Shown here: positions 10,800-23,154 of the stretch, in pieces
How the letters are laid out: every line of letters begins with the position of its first letter
Numbering within the stretch: position 1 is the first letter of the stretch
The notes under the pieces: generated by a model
What the model was told of the DNA's origin: nothing
Database searches by the model: none
The model's input: only the letters and a program-made list of their open reading frames with translations
Translations under genes and position numbers: made by a program
From: Ovis canadensis
Taxonomy: Eukaryota > Chordata > Mammalia > Artiodactyla > Bovidae
Direction: 5' to 3'
NCBI RefSeq assembly: GCF_042477335.2
Contig: NC_091262.1
Coordinates: 46,783,001-46,847,000, forward strand
Length of the DNA: 64,000 nucleotides

Positions 10800-11270
10800 A
10801 CATGAATAACAACAGGGTAATAATAGTAACTGTTTCCTGTGCTCCTGCTTTGAGTCAGGCTCTGTGCTGGGCATTTCACATACAGTTAATCCTCATAAGA
10901 TTGGAATTATTATCTCATTTTGCAAATGAGAAAACTCAGACTAAGAGAAGGAAATTGCCCAAATGCACATAGATGGCAAGTAATGGGGGCTTCCCTGGTG
11001 GTTCAGTGGTAAAAGATCACCTGCAATGCAGGAGACCAGGATTGATCTCTCTCCAGATCGGGAAGATCCCCTGGAGAAGGAAGTGGCAACCAACTCCAGT
11101 ATTCTTGCCTGGGAAATCCTGTGGACAGAGGAACTTAACAGGCTGCAGTCCATGGGGTCTCAAAAGAGTTGGACATGACTCAGAGACTAAACAACGACAG
11201 CAGCAAGCAAGTGATGGAGCCTTGATTTCCACTCAGCTCTAGTTATTCTGCCTCCCCTGCAGATGTTCCC
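10800..11270 (-). repeat. MIR SINE split by a younger Bov-tA
   Basis: The left part (to about 10986) has CTCTGTGCTGGGCATTTCAC and CTCATTTTGCAAATGAGAAA, the reversed MIR core. The right part resumes at about 11205 (AAGTGATGGAGCCTTGATTT). The Bov-tA lies between them, so it inserted into an existing MIR. Confidence 0.75.
10987..11204 (+). mobile_element. Bov-tA SINE inside a MIR
   Basis: It runs from GGGCTTCCCTGGTGGTTCAG to ACATGACTCAGAGACTAAAC with an ACGACAGCAGCAAG tail. Flanking GCAAGTAATGG and GCAAGTGATGG are a diverged 11-base target-site duplication. Confidence 0.9.
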
Positions 11271-11439
11271 TCTGTTACACTCACTACATTACATCTTGTG
11301 AAGCAGTTAACCAGCTTAATAAGATGCCTACATGGATATGTAATAGTTAATTTTGGGTTTGGGTATTGATACATATATGCACATATATACATGTATTGAT
11401 ATGTGTTTGAGTTTGAAGGTTTTTTTTTTTAATGAAAAA

Positions 11440-11620
11440 AGTTTTATTTATTTATTTGGCTGCACCAGGTCTTAGTTGCAGCACAAGGGATCTTTGATCT
11501 TCATTGTAGCATGCAGGATCTTTAGTTGTAGCGTGTGGGATCTAGTTCCCTGACCAGGGATGGAACCTGAGCTTCTTGCATTGGGAGCTCAGAGTCTTAG
11601 CCACTGGACCACCAGAGAAA
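11440..11620 (-). mobile_element. CHR-2-type tRNA-derived SINE
   Basis: The reversed element has the A/T tail TTTTATTTATTTATTTGGCT, the block CTGACCAGGGATGGAACCTG (reversed promoter B box) and CCACTGGACCACCAGAGA at the reversed head. Confidence 0.7.
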
Positions 11621-11660
11621 ACCTTGACGATGCTTCTTAAAATATAGTATTAAAAATTCA

Positions 11661-11824
11661 GGGGCTTTCTTGGTGGTCCCGTGGCTGGGACTCCACACTC
11701 CCAGTGCTGGGGGCTCGAGTCCATCCCTGGTCAGGGAACTAGATCCCACATGCTGCAACTAAAGATTGAAGATTTGGTGTGCTGCAAGTAAGACCCTACA
11801 CAGCCAAATATATTAAAAAAAAAA
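11661..11824 (+). mobile_element. CHR-2-type tRNA-derived SINE
   Basis: Its head is GGGGCTTTCTTGGTGGTCCC, followed by GTCCATCCCTGGTCAGGGAA and CAGCCAAATATATTAAAAAA as tail. It lies 40 bases from a reversed copy at 11440-11620, so the two could pair as an inverted repeat in RNA. Confidence 0.7.
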
Positions 11825-13384
11825 TGCAGACAGAAAAATTTGGAAAACCTTATTCAGACCTGTTTATTTCCAGCAGAAACATATTGTACAGCCTGTGCAA
11901 GAAATTATGATGAAATTACTCTTGGAAAAAATTTGTTCCTTAAGATAGAGTTGGCAACTCTCCATTTTGAGGTGTGGTTACAATAAAAAATTTACTTTTA
12001 AAAATATTTTCTTTTTCTTTTGTATATGAGAGATAGCTATTCTTAGAGCCAAATATGAAGGATATTATTTCTCCAAACTGTAAAAGCCAAGGTGTTTTTG
12101 TGTCAGAAATATATTATTTTTTGATATGTTTATATGTGAATATAAAAGCCTTTCTTAATAGGGTGGCAAAATTGTAAATTTGCCAGTGTGAAGGGTAATT
12201 TCTGCATTTTAGTACTAATCTTCATTCTTATTATTGTAATTGTCTTAATTTTACTTTTCCAAAGCAGATACTCTCACATTTGTAACTTGACCTGAAGTTG
12301 GTAAGTTTATCAGATATGCTAAATTATAATTAACTTGACCACCAAGGTTAGTTAAGGGTGTGTTACTTATCTGTTCTGTGTCCACATAACCTACAGAAAG
12401 TGGGATATCTTGGATTGCATCAATTTAGGATAAATTATGAGGAAAACTTCCTCTTTGCAATAAACCTTAAAAGAAAGACATTTAACAAGGATTATAAACC
12501 TATTTGATGGACTCTCTAAGGAATTACAGCCTTTAGGGTCTTTTGGTTTTTCACAGATTTCCCAGTAATGGCCAGTATATTAATTGTTTTCTAAAATAGT
12601 TACACGTTTATTCATATTTTCATTTTAGTTGGTTCTAATAACTTACAGAATCCTTCTGTCACATTATAAATAATGCATGTTTTTTAAAGTTGTTATAATA
12701 GATAATCTACTAATACTTACTTTCAAAGCTTCCAAAGAAAATTTTTATTTTAGAGTTCATGTTGTTTAGAGCTTATTTGTAAGGATTAATAAGCTAATGC
12801 ATATAGATAGTAATGCATTATACAGTAAGCACTCTGTTACATTAGCCATTATATTCTCTGTCTTTCAATAGTGAAAGAGTTTAGAGCCAAGTTAGCTTAA
12901 ACCAAACCTAAGGGAGAAAAATATTCATATTTCACACTGAGGATCATCACTTAGCATGGATTCTTTTGAATGCCAGAAAATAGTTATCTTGCACCTTCAT
13001 AGTGTAATTTTCAAAAAGCTATTCTGATTCTGTGCCATGATTTGTGTTCTTATAACCGGATTTTCTGAAATTAAAAATTTAACTGCCTTGCAGTGGACTT
13101 TAGAGATATTTGGCATTTTTCCCAAGGGCAGGGGTTTTGCCCTGGTTCTTGTGGCCAAGAACTTCCCTTTTCCCACAGCCTCACATGTCCTGTGCTAAAT
13201 GTCATCTGTCCCCCTGGAAGTAACCATACGTCAAGGACCAAATGATTCATAATGTTGAGTCCTTCCAGAAAGGGAAAGAAGAGGGGATAGATGAAGAATT
13301 CTCATTCCTTCCCTTATTGCCAGTAGCTAAAGATATTGTAATTAGCACTTAGGCAAGATCTCATTTGGATGTGAGAATTTTCTT

Positions 13385-13432
13385 CTTTTAAAACTTCTGA
13401 GTGTATTTTTCTTTTAAAACTTCTGAGTGTAT
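13385..13432. repeat. Short tandem duplication (two 22-base copies, period 26)
   Basis: The 22-base word starting CTTTTAAAACTTCTGAGTGT occurs at 13385-13406 and again at 13411-13432 without mismatch. It is a recent local duplication with no visible function. Confidence 0.8.
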
Positions 13433-13689
13433 CAGGGGTCTTGGGCTTTAGTTGTGAATGTTAAAGAGACCTGTAGATATTCCCCAAGGAACCTAACTTC
13501 TGATTCTTACTAATGAGTTGAAAAGTAAGACAAACACTCTAAAAAGGAACTGAACTGTTAAATAGAGGTAAAAGTTAAAACTCACTGTAGGTCAGTACAG
13601 CTGAATCTCATTTTATGACATATATATCTTTATTATCGTGGAAAAGACATAGTAATGTTGGGATTCTCCACCTTTGTTATCTAAATATT

Positions 13690-13902
13690 CAGTTCAGTTC
13701 CATCACTGTGTCCAACTCTTTGCGACCCCATAGACTGCAGCACGCCAGGCTTCTCTGTCCATCACCAACTCCCAGAGCTTGCTCGAATTCATGACCATCG
13801 AGTCAGTGATACCATCCAACCATTTCATCCTCTGTCGTCCCTTTCTCCTCCTGCCTTCACTCTTTCCCAGCATCAGGGTCTTTTCCAATAAGTCCACACA
13901 TT
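13690..13902 (-). mobile_element. BovB 3'-end fragment
   Basis: It begins with TTCAGTTCAGTTCCATCACT and continues through CCATCACCAACTCCCAGAGC to GGGTCTTTTCCAATAAGTC. On the minus strand it encodes the C-terminal BovB words [20 protein letters not shown]. Confidence 0.9.
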
Positions 13903-15104
13903 AAGACCTATTTTATAGCAGAATGGCTGAACCACTGCAGTGTCAATATTATACACCAGAGTCCCTAACTCTAGTTATTTGTTCAGGTACTTGGGTGTTC
14001 AGTGCAATTTCAGCCATTTCGCACCTGTTTTATCATTCTGCCTTGATGTCTTAGACAGTTAGGGCTACTTTCTTTTTCCAAATCAATCATTATTACATTC
14101 CCAGTGCTCCCCCATATGCCTCCACACTGGAATAGTCACTGTTTTTTATTCCTCTTCCTCTGGAGTAGGGGCAGATATTCCTAGAATAGGTAGTTAAGCT
14201 TGCACTGCTCAGTGCTGGAGGGCCTATGCTTACTGGAATGAGCGCTTTCATATATGATTTTGAAAAGACCTCGTTAGAACCTAACTGAGATGGCTGGGGG
14301 CTGGGGGCTGGGAATAGGAGATGGAGAAGCTTCAGAGCCCATGGGAAGAGCTGTTTATTAAGGACTGGTTATCTCTTAGGTCCAGACTATAAAATGATGA
14401 AACCCAAACAGTAGATTAGAGATGGCTTTTTCGTTAGTTTCTGCTTCTGAGAAAAGCATTCCATTCTTTTCTCTGGGAAAGACAATTTCTGTTATGTACT
14501 GGTTTCCTTTAAAATACCAGATCCATTCAAAACAAACATGCACATTTCTTGTCTTTTTATCCAGCATGGGTGGCACAGATCTAACAAGCCTAGTAGAATT
14601 ATTATAAGACCAGAATTTATTCTCAGAATTGATGGGCACATTCTAAAGAGAATCATCCATGACTTTAATCCTGAAGTGTCTGGGGATATTAATCCATTAA
14701 TTACTTTTTCATTGAACAAATGGCTGGTCTTTCCTTTTGCATTTGCTTTTCTATACCTCACTGTTACACAATAGACGTCATATTAAAATGCACCTATTTT
14801 GAAATAGGTTTTTTATATTCTCTACAATGATCATGTTTCTTTTATCATTAAAACCAGTAACTTTCTGTAGAAAGTGCTGCATACTCTATACAGGTTTGGG
14901 ATTATGTTATTAACTGGTGAGATCCCAGTATTTAGGATTAATGCAAATCTGGCTTTTTTTCTAAACAATATTTACAGGTGAAATCTGGGCCTTTGGAGAG
15001 TTGATGCCAATGAGTCTTAGGTAAACTTCAGGAATCCTTGGCTTCCTTTGTGGCTCCAGGCATTTTATCTAATACTTTATTAATTTTATTTAACTCCCTT
15101 ACAG

Positions 15105-15311
15105 GCTTCCCTTGTAGCTCAGATAGTGAAGAATCTGCCGGCAAAGCAGGAGACCCAGGTTTGATTTCTGCATCGGGAAGATCCCCTGGAGAATGGAATA
15201 GCTAACCACTCTAGTATTCTTGCTTGGAGAATGGAATGGACAGAGGAGCTTGGTGGGCTATAGTCCATGGGATCGCAGAGAGTCAGACATGACTAAGCAG
15301 CTATCACTTTA
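15105..15311 (+). mobile_element. Bov-tA SINE with 13-bp target-site duplication
   Basis: Head and tail are recognisable (GCTTCCCTTGTAGCTCAGAT to GTCAGACATGACTAAGCAGC). The flanks share AACTCCCTTACAG at 15092-15104 and 15312-15324 without mismatch. Confidence 0.95.
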
Positions 15312-15824
15312 AACTCCCTTACAGTTACAAAATGCTCAGTAAATATCTGTGATAATAGTATTCTTACCCTTTGTGCTGTAGGAAATCATGTTTTTCAAAT
15401 AAGAATAGGAAAAATTTGAAATAGAAGATTTCTAGGTGGCCTAAGGCTTCTAACAATTGAATACTGTATCTCGAAGATGGTAGTGAGGCTGCCTGTGCTC
15501 ATTTTATGCTAGTAGCACTTAACACACTATCCATTTGTTCGTTGGTTTATTTCCTCTTCGTTAATAGATTTCTTGTTTAGGTGCACTGATTATCATCTTT
15601 TTGTTTTTTCCAGATAAAACTGTAAAAGGTCATCTGATGATCTAAAAATGACATGTTTAGAGTACAAAGAATTATAGTTTATGTCATCTTTCTTATCTTT
15701 GTTCAACAGCTTTTATGAAAAAATTCCCATTCCATTGTTCATATCAGTGATTCTCAACCAGGGTGATTTTATTTATTTCCAAACTTAAAACCTTTTATTT
15801 TGTGTTTGGATATAGCCAATTATA

Positions 15825-15955
15825 GAGAAGGAAGTGGCAAGCCATTCCAGTATTCTCGCCTGGAAAATGCCATGGACAGAGAACCCTGGCGGGCTGCAGT
15901 CCATGGGGTCACCAAGAGCTGGACACGACTGAGGCCACACACACACAGAGCCAGT
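15825..15955 (+). mobile_element. Bov-A SINE fragment
   Basis: It contains GAGAAGGAAGTGGCAAGCCA, the GTCCATGGGGTCACCAAGAG block and a short CA-repeat tail. The tRNA-derived head is missing, so it is a single Bov-A monomer. Confidence 0.85.
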
Positions 15956-16049
15956 TAACATTGTGGTAGCTTCAGGTGAACGGCAAAGGCACTCAGCCAT
16001 ATATACATGTATCCATTCTTCCCTAAACTCCCTCACATATTTTTAAGTT

Positions 16050-16332
16050 TTTAAAAATTTATTTTTGGCTGTACTGGATCTTTGTTGCTGCAAGAGGGCT
16101 TTCTCTAATTGTGGCGAGAGGACTTCTCATTGCGGTGGCTTCTCTTGTTGCACGAGCACAAGCTCTAGGGCTCTCAGGCTTCCTGGCTCGTGGGCTCTAG
16201 AGTGCAGGCTCAGTAGTCATGGCTCATGGGCTTAGTTACCCCGTGGCATGTAGAATCTTCCCGGACCAGGGATCAAACCCATGTCCTTTGCATTGACAAA
16301 CAGACTCTTAACCACTGGACCACCAGGGAAGT
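16050..16332 (-). mobile_element. CHR-2-type tRNA-derived SINE
   Basis: It begins with an A/T tail (TTAAAAATTTATTTTTGGCT), contains GGACCAGGGATCAAACCCAT and ends at CCACTGGACCACCAGGGAAG, the reversed head. The intervening TTGTTGCAAGAGGGC-type words are typical of this family. Confidence 0.7.
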
Positions 16333-16354
16333 TTGTCAATCACTAGGGTGTTCT

Positions 16355-16632
16355 TTTGAAAGAATGATGTTACAGCTGAAACTCCAGGACTTTGGCCACC
16401 TCATTCGAAAAGTTGACTCATTGGAAAATACTCTGATGCTGGGAGGGATTGGGGGCAGGAGAAGAAGGGGATGACAGAGGATGAGATGGCTGGATGGCAT
16501 CATGGACTCGATGGACATGACTTTGAGTGAACTCCGGGAGTTGGTGATGGACAGGGAGGCTTGGCGTGCTGCGATTCATGGGGTCACAAGGAGTTGGACA
16601 TGACTGAGCGACTGAACTGAACTGAACTGAGA
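16355..16632 (+). mobile_element. BovB 3'-end fragment
   Basis: It runs from GAAAGAATGATGTTACAGCTG through the AGATGGCTGGATGGCATC block to GACTGAGCGACTGAACTGAA and short GAACT repeats, the true BovB 3' end. It is 5'-truncated and broken in coding frame (a TGA interrupts the GGRRRRG stretch). Confidence 0.9.
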
Positions 16633-18090
16633 GATACATTTGATTGTCCCAGCTGGGGATGCTACTGGGATCTAGTGGGTAGAGGCCAGTAATGTTGCCA
16701 ATATAATGATGGGCATAGAGGCCACCACAACCAAAGGTGAACTGGCCCAAAATGTCAGTAGTGCCAAGGCTGAGAAACCCTAGTTTACATTTGAAGAGTT
16801 TTGTAGTTCTTAGGAACAGAGTTACAAGTTCCTACTTTTTAGTTCAAGGCAGGTCTTTAGTTAACAGTAAATATTTATTCAAATTATGTGTCCATAAATA
16901 CTGGTTTCTGCAGTTGACTTCACATACTGAAAAACTCCAGTCTATAACATAATTATTTTGCAGCATAACCATCACACAAGATAAAATGAGACATTTCCAC
17001 AGCCCTTGCTGGAGTTTTCAGAGACGGGAGATTTTATGTGACTAGCAGAACACTACTTGAGTCCTGCCATGGGATGATAATGGAAATTGTGATTTTTGCT
17101 TTCCCTTCCAAATATTTCTGTGTTGCTACTGAGTGTCTATTTTCTTACAGTGAGTGAGGTGATTATTATGTATCAACCTGTTTTCCTTTTCATGTTAATT
17201 TCTAGAAAGAGGAAAGTTTTACAGATCATAAACAGAAAAACAGTTTGTTCATTCAGCAGTCATTTATTGTCTGTTGCTGTGTGCCAGGTTCTTGTTCAGC
17301 ATGGATTGAGGGATCTTTGTCCTTGAGGAATTGCCCTCCAGTTATTTGTGGGCAGGTCTTGAATTGTGGGGTATATACCAAGGAGGAGGACCTCTTATCT
17401 ACAGCAAGGGCAGATACTTAATCTTATACATCTTTTGTATACATTGTGAGAGTTCAAAATATGTTTGCTGAAGAATGAGTGAAACTGTATATGTTGAAAT
17501 TATTTATTCCTCACACACTGGTGAAGTACTATTTTGTTTAGGATGATTATCTTCCTGATACAGATATTTAGTTCAGAAGCTTTCAGCAGTCCACCAGGGA
17601 GGCAACCTGGGACTAAATGCAGTGCTGTCTCTAGTAAATGTCAGCTGTGTTAATCACGTGTTTCTGTGTATGACACTTCATACATATATACCAGAAACAG
17701 CTCTTTCTTGGCATTTGTATGTTAAAGATTCCTGGTTTCAACCATTTACAAATTTCTCTACAGACATGTGATTCCATTGTTCCTAGCTGCTTGTTGTATA
17801 TTTATGAAAGAAATTATATATTTTAATGGGATTAGTGAACTTGAAGTTTCATATACATCTCCGGCTGTACCTCTCAGAATGTTGTAGGTCTGTTGTTTGC
17901 CTTTATAAAACTAGTGTTTAGTCTTGTCTGTGTGGAGTTTAACTTTTCAGATACTATTATCAGCATCATGGGAAAGTATATATGGTGTATTTGCCTACCA
18001 GTAATTAGGATGAGACTACGGCTTTTAAAATTGTTTTTTCCATGATACCTTCAGTTTACCCACATTTCTGTCTGTACTTACGCTACTACT

Positions 18091-18426
18091 GGGGCTTCCC
18101 TGGTAGCTCAGCTGGTAAAGAATCCACCTGCAATGCAGAAAACCCCGGTTTGATTCTTGGGTCAGGAAAATTCCCTGGAGAAGGGATGGACTACCCATTC
18201 CAGTATTCTTGGGCTTCCCTGGTGGCCCAGATGGTAAAGAATCCGCCTGCAATGCAGGAGACCTGGGTTCAATCTCTGGGTTGGGAAGAACCCCTGGAGG
18301 AGGGCGTGGCAACTCACTCCAGTAGCCTTACCTGGAGACTCCCCATGGACTGAGAAGCCGGTTGGGCTACAGTCCATGGGGTTGCAAAGAGTCAGACACG
18401 ACTGAGCGACTAAGCACAAGCACAAA
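18091..18426 (+). mobile_element. Two Bov-tA SINEs, the first truncated and fused to the second
   Basis: A first head starts at 18093 and reaches CCATTCCAGTATTCTT at about 18210, where a second head (GGGCTTCCCTGGTGGCCCAG) begins at once. Only one 3' end follows. CTACTACT at 18083-18090 and 18427-18434 flanks the whole unit, so the pair behaves as one insertion or arose by recombination. Confidence 0.9.
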
Positions 18427-19172
18427 CTACTACTAGATTTCCCTTTCCAACTCTTGCCAAGCGGTAAAGTGGAGGAAGAAATTTTTTCCAAAGAAAGGAT
18501 TTTTTCCCTTGGTTTTACTTTCTGTACTTATAAATTGTCTTATGTTTGTAAAGGGAGAAAAACAGTTACTAAGAGAGAGAGACCTAAAACCTTGAACATA
18601 AAACAGAAGCGCAAGAAAACAGTTTTAGTTGGGAATGAGACAGTTTGTCTCATTGACTTTACCTCTTCTGTGCCAGGAAACCCTGGAAGTGAAGAGAAAG
18701 TGGTATTTCTGGCAAAGTTAGGGATATAGCTAGCAAGATTAAAATATACAGAAATTCCCAGCATACTTTTTTTAAAAAATCTTTTTAGATTAGGATTCTG
18801 AATGTTTTAGAGAAACCGTCTGATGTTTTTTCATACTGAATGCTGGTGCACCATTTTGTTTATAGGAAATAAACTGCATTGTTATGGAATTAATAGTAAC
18901 ATTTTTAAAAATTGAAAACCATTCCTTTTTTTTCCTTTAACCACCCAAAGCATCATTTTCTTTCATAGTTTATATAAGACTAAGGAAGTGCTAGCTTTGG
19001 AGGTGATTTTTGTGAGAAAATTAGAAACAACTGGAAACTTGTGTTTTGAATAAAATTGCTAGGACCACTGGAACATGGAAACTAGTCGGAACCTCTGATC
19101 GTTGTCATGCTATCCTTACAGTGCTAGAAGTATTGGTAAAAGCCCACATCAAACATGTAAGCACTAACTAGG

Positions 19173-19385
19173 ACTTCCCTGGTGGCTCAGATGGTAAAGC
19201 ATCTGTCTACAATGCAGGAGACCCTGGTCCGATCCCTGGGTTGGGAAGATCCCCTGCAGAAGGAAATGGCAACCCACTCTAGCACTCTTGCCTGAAAAAT
19301 CCCCCTGGATGGAGGAGCCTGGTAGGCTGCAGTCCATGGAGTCACTACGAGTCGGACGCGACTGAGTGACTTCACTTTCACTTTC
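19173..19385 (+). mobile_element. Bov-tA SINE with 14-bp target-site duplication
   Basis: It runs from ACTTCCCTGGTGGCTCAGAT to GACTTCACTTTCACTTTC. AAGCACTAACTAGG flanks it at 19159-19172 and 19386-19399 without mismatch, which marks a fairly young insertion. Confidence 0.95.
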
Positions 19386-19479
19386 AAGCACTAACTAGGG
19401 TGGCTATAATTAAAAAAGAAAAAACACCAAAAAAGAGAGAGAGAGGAAGAAAGAAAGAAAATAACTGTTGGCATTGCCG

Positions 19480-20036
19480 GTGGGAATGTAATATGGTACA
19501 GCTACCGTGAAAAACAATTTGGTAGTTTCTCGAAAGGTTAAACATAGAACTACCCAGGCGATGCAACAGTTTCATTTGTAGGTATGTATCCAAAAGACTG
19601 AAAGCAGGCACTCAAATAGATACATGTACGTGCATTTGTAGCAACATTATTCCCAATACCAAAAGACAGAAGCAGCCTGACTATCCAATGATAAGTGAAT
19701 AGCTAAACAGAATGTAGTAGATACATATAATGGAGTATTATTCAGCTTTAAAAAGAAATGAAATGTTGATATATGCTATAATGTGGATGGGTCTTAAAAA
19801 CATTATGCTTACTGAAATAAGCCAGACACAGAAGTATGATTCCACTTGTATAAGGTACAAATTCATGGAGACAGTAGAATCCCAGGGACTGGGAGGAGGT
19901 GGAGAGGAATTACTGTTTGATGAGTATACAGGTTTTGTTGAGGGTTATGGAGAAGTTTTGGGACTAGATAGTGATGTTTCACCCAACTTTGTGAAAGCAT
20001 TTAATGCCACTGAATTGTGTACTTACAAATGGTAAA
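19480..20036 (+). mobile_element. L1 LINE 3' portion (old subfamily)
   Basis: The plus strand carries the end of an L1 ORF2-like frame (MEYYSALKRNEM, then SQTQKYDST) followed by 3' UTR-like words such as CACTGAATTGTGTACTTACA. It is 5'-truncated and has no complete ORF. Confidence 0.7.
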
Positions 20037-20487
20037 AAAAAATCAAAAGTATTTTGTATATTATATCCTAGTAAAAAAATAACAGTCAAGCACCATTCAA
20101 AGTGTTTTATGAATCTTAATTCATTTAGTGAATAATGCAGCTGGTGAGTCAAAGGAAAGAGAATAGGTGTTACTTCCACTTCTCCTTGGCTCCTGATCTT
20201 AAGCCTAGAATCTCTTATATAAGTACCATTTATTGTTTCTGGGTGTATCTTTGTTAATAATTTGCTAGAATGTGAATTGTCATGTGTTTAAACTCCTGAA
20301 TATTTCACCTGTGAGATCCCAGTTCACTTCTACTCTGTAGGAGAATAAGGAGTTTTCTGTGAAGAACAAAGTTTTGAGTGTTATGGTATAAATGGACCCT
20401 GTATATATAGCATTCTCATTTCCTCCCCCCGCCTCCTGCCCCACTCCCAGTACAGTTCTGGGAATGACTTGAAATATTGTTGATCTA

Positions 20488-20675
20488 GAGCCCTGGTTCT
20501 CAACGTGTAGTCTCCAGATCAGCAGCATAGGCATGCCTTGGGAGCTTGTTAAAAAAGCAAATATTCACGTCTTATCCCAGACCTACTGAGTCAGGAACTC
20601 TAGGGCTGAGGTCTAATAGTATGTATTTTAACAAGTCTCCAAATGCATGCTCAAGTTTGAGAACTAGTAGTCCAG
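20488..20675 (+). mobile_element. MER5A-type hAT-Charlie DNA transposon remnant
   Basis: It has CCTGGTTCTCAACGTGTAGT near the left inverted end, CCCAGACCTACTGAGTCAGG in the middle and AAGTTTGAGAACTAGTAGTC at the right end. It is non-autonomous and has no coding capacity. Confidence 0.8.
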
Positions 20676-22275
20676 AAAATAACTAGGGTGCTGTTGTGCT
20701 GGTTGGGGAATCATTTAGAAGTGAGTTTAAACATTTTGGTTCACTTTGGAAAGGGAAGATTTACAAATTGCTTACAAATTGCTCTGGAACTCTAGGTATT
20801 GTCTGAACTGGCTGAAAGCTGCAGGAATCATCTCATTCTATACTATAACTGTTGTTCCAAAGGCTATTTACCACGATCTGATCCAAAGAAAGAGCAGAGC
20901 CTTACTACTTGAGAAGTAGAAAGGGAACCAGGATGTCTGCAAAACAAGGCATTGAGACACCTGATGTCCACTGCAGATGGTGTTCCCTAGAGAGATGCTT
21001 GGCTTCCAAGGAGTATTGAATGAAAGAAGACACAGGCTGTTCTGATTCAGCCAGGAAAAACCTGCCAGCTTTGACAGGGCCAGTCCATAGGGAAGCTTGT
21101 GTTACTCCAGTGTCAGTTGCCCTGAGAATCTGGACCTAGGAGTTACCAGATTTTCCTGTCTGGGTCCTGCACAGGAGCTGAGCTAGTTCTGTCTGGAGTT
21201 GAAAATGGGACATTGCAGTGAGGACGGCCAGATTGTAGGCAGCTTTTCCAGGCTTCATTCTTTGTAGGCCTCTTCGGTACAATAAACTGATCTGCTTGTA
21301 CTGTTTTATGAACGTGAATAAGTTTGTCCTTTAGTTAGTGAGAGGCCACCTTGGATTTGGAAGTATTAATCCAGCAAGTTTGAGATGTCTGGATAACTGA
21401 CATTGCCTAATTTGCAGTCTCCCAGCCAGATTACTCCATTTGAGGGAGTAATGAAGCTCCAGGTCGTGGTCCCAAGTTTCTTGAATGTATGACAGTCAAG
21501 ATTCAGTAACCTAAGACTTGGCCGTAGGAAGAAAACTGGGCCAGTTAAATTTGCTGTCGATAAGCAACAGCTGGTCTAATATGCAGGCCAGGGCCAGGTT
21601 AGCTGCAGATCTGACGTGCTGAATCCTAAAGTGTTGGATTAGAAATTGTCAACTCAGCCCTGTCAGATCCATTTGACATTGGCAAAACTGAGCATGAGGG
21701 GTGTGAGAGAGGGTGAGGAGAGAGGGATGGAGATGAAGATGGGGAGAGGAGGTATATGAGGGTGGTGTGCTAGTTATTAGGGAATGGAAGCAGTTGAGAG
21801 GCAGCTTCATTGTGTGAAGTGGGAGGGAATATAAAACCAAAAAAGAAGGAACTAGCTATTACATTTTCAAAGCATCTCACCACTCTGATCTTTTCTTGGA
21901 CTGATTTTGATGTGCCAGTGACCATCTTAGAGTTTAGCATCAGAACTAAACACAGTATTACAAATGATGTCTGATAGGCCCCCTTGTTTTGGGCACCACG
22001 TTTCTGTAATGTGCTCCAAATTCCAAACAATTTTTGGCAGTTTTAGTAAACTGTTGACTAATAGATTCAAGTCAACTAAGATTCCCAAGTCTTTTCTTAT
22101 GAGCTTCTGTTAAATTTCATCTGATGCTTCTAAAATTTATTTTCTTGCCTTTATCCTTAAATTTTTGTTAGATTTAATGTTCACTACCATTTGTTGAGCT
22201 TTAAGAGTCAAAAAGTTTACAAATATTACTTTTTCTTCCCTCTTACACCAGTTCTGTGGGAGTGTTACTCCCATT

Positions 22276-22562
22276 TTATTTGTTTGTTTGATTTATTTTT
22301 ATTTTTAGCTGTACCAGCTCTTCACTGCTTCATTTCCGGGGGCTTTCTCTAGTTGCAGCCAGCAGGGGCTTCTCTCGTTGCGGAGCATGGGCTTTAGGCA
22401 TGGGGCCTTCAGTAGTTGGGGCTGAGGGGCTGTAGAGCATGGGCTCTGTAGTTGTGATGCATGGGCTTAGTTGCTTCAGGGCATGTGGGATCTTCCCAGG
22501 CCAGGGATCGAATCCCTGTCTGGCAGTTGGATTCTTATCTGCTGTACCACCAGGGAAGTCCT
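22276..22562 (-). mobile_element. CHR-2-type tRNA-derived SINE
   Basis: It starts with a T-rich tail (GATTTATTTTTATTTTTAGC), contains GGCCAGGGATCGAATCCCTG and ends CACCAGGGAAGTCC. It lies inside an older MIR and is itself the target of a Bov-A2. Confidence 0.7.
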
Positions 22563-22839
22563 GCTGCTGCTGCTGCTGCGTCGCTTCAGTTGTGTCCGAC
22601 TCTGTGCGACCCCGTAGATGGCAGCCCACCAGGCTCCCCCGTCCCTGGGATTCTCCAGGCAAGAGTACTGGAGTGGGGTGCCATTGCCTTCTCCAATGCA
22701 TGAAAGTGAAAAATGAAAGTGAGGTCGCTCAGTTGTGTCCCACTCTTAGCGACCCCATGGACTGCAGCCTGCCAGGCTCCTCTGTCCATGGGATTTTCCA
22801 GGCAAGGGTACTGGAATGGGGTGCCATTGCCTTCTCCAA
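22563..22839 (-). mobile_element. Bov-A2 SINE (two monomers) with 10-bp target-site duplication
   Basis: Two reversed Bov-A monomers are present, one beginning GCTGCTGCTGCTGCTGCGTC and one AAAGTGAGGTCGCTCAGTTG. GGGAAGTCCT flanks at 22553-22562 and 22840-22849. The long open frames on both strands are properties of the SINE. Confidence 0.95.
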
Positions 22840-23154
22840 GGGAAGTCCTATTACTCCCTTTTTAAAGATGTGGAGTCTTTAAGGCTCAAAGAAGTAACTT
22901 GCTTGCATTCTAAACACTAAGTGCTAGAACCTGTTATTCAAACCCTTGTCTGTCAGACCCCAAAGCTTCACTTCTGAGTACCATTCTAGCCCATTGTTCT
23001 ATCCTGTTTTGATCTTTTAGATCTGTTTTCTCTTTTACTGTATGTTTGTTGTCTAAGCTTAGCTCTCCTCTTACATGGTCAGCCTGACCCAGTGCCCCTA
23101 TCTAGGTCATTTATAGCAGTGGGACCAGGCCAGGGAGGGATGTAGAGCAAATCA

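Larger units (their letters stand above)
22180..22975 (-). repeat. MIR SINE interrupted by a CHR-2-type SINE and a Bov-A2
   Basis: The MIR left part is at 22180-22263 (TTAATGTTCACTACCATTTG, CACCAGTTCTGTGGGAGTGT). Its right part is at 22850-22975 (AAAGATGTGGAGTCTTTAAG). TTACTCCC-type words at both break points are the probable duplication made by the inner element. Confidence 0.6.

Noticed and set aside
22439..22882. 147-residue plus-strand frame with a poly-Cys run
   Set aside because: It is the translation of a CHR-2-type SINE and a Bov-A2; the Cys run is the CTG-repeat tail read in another frame.
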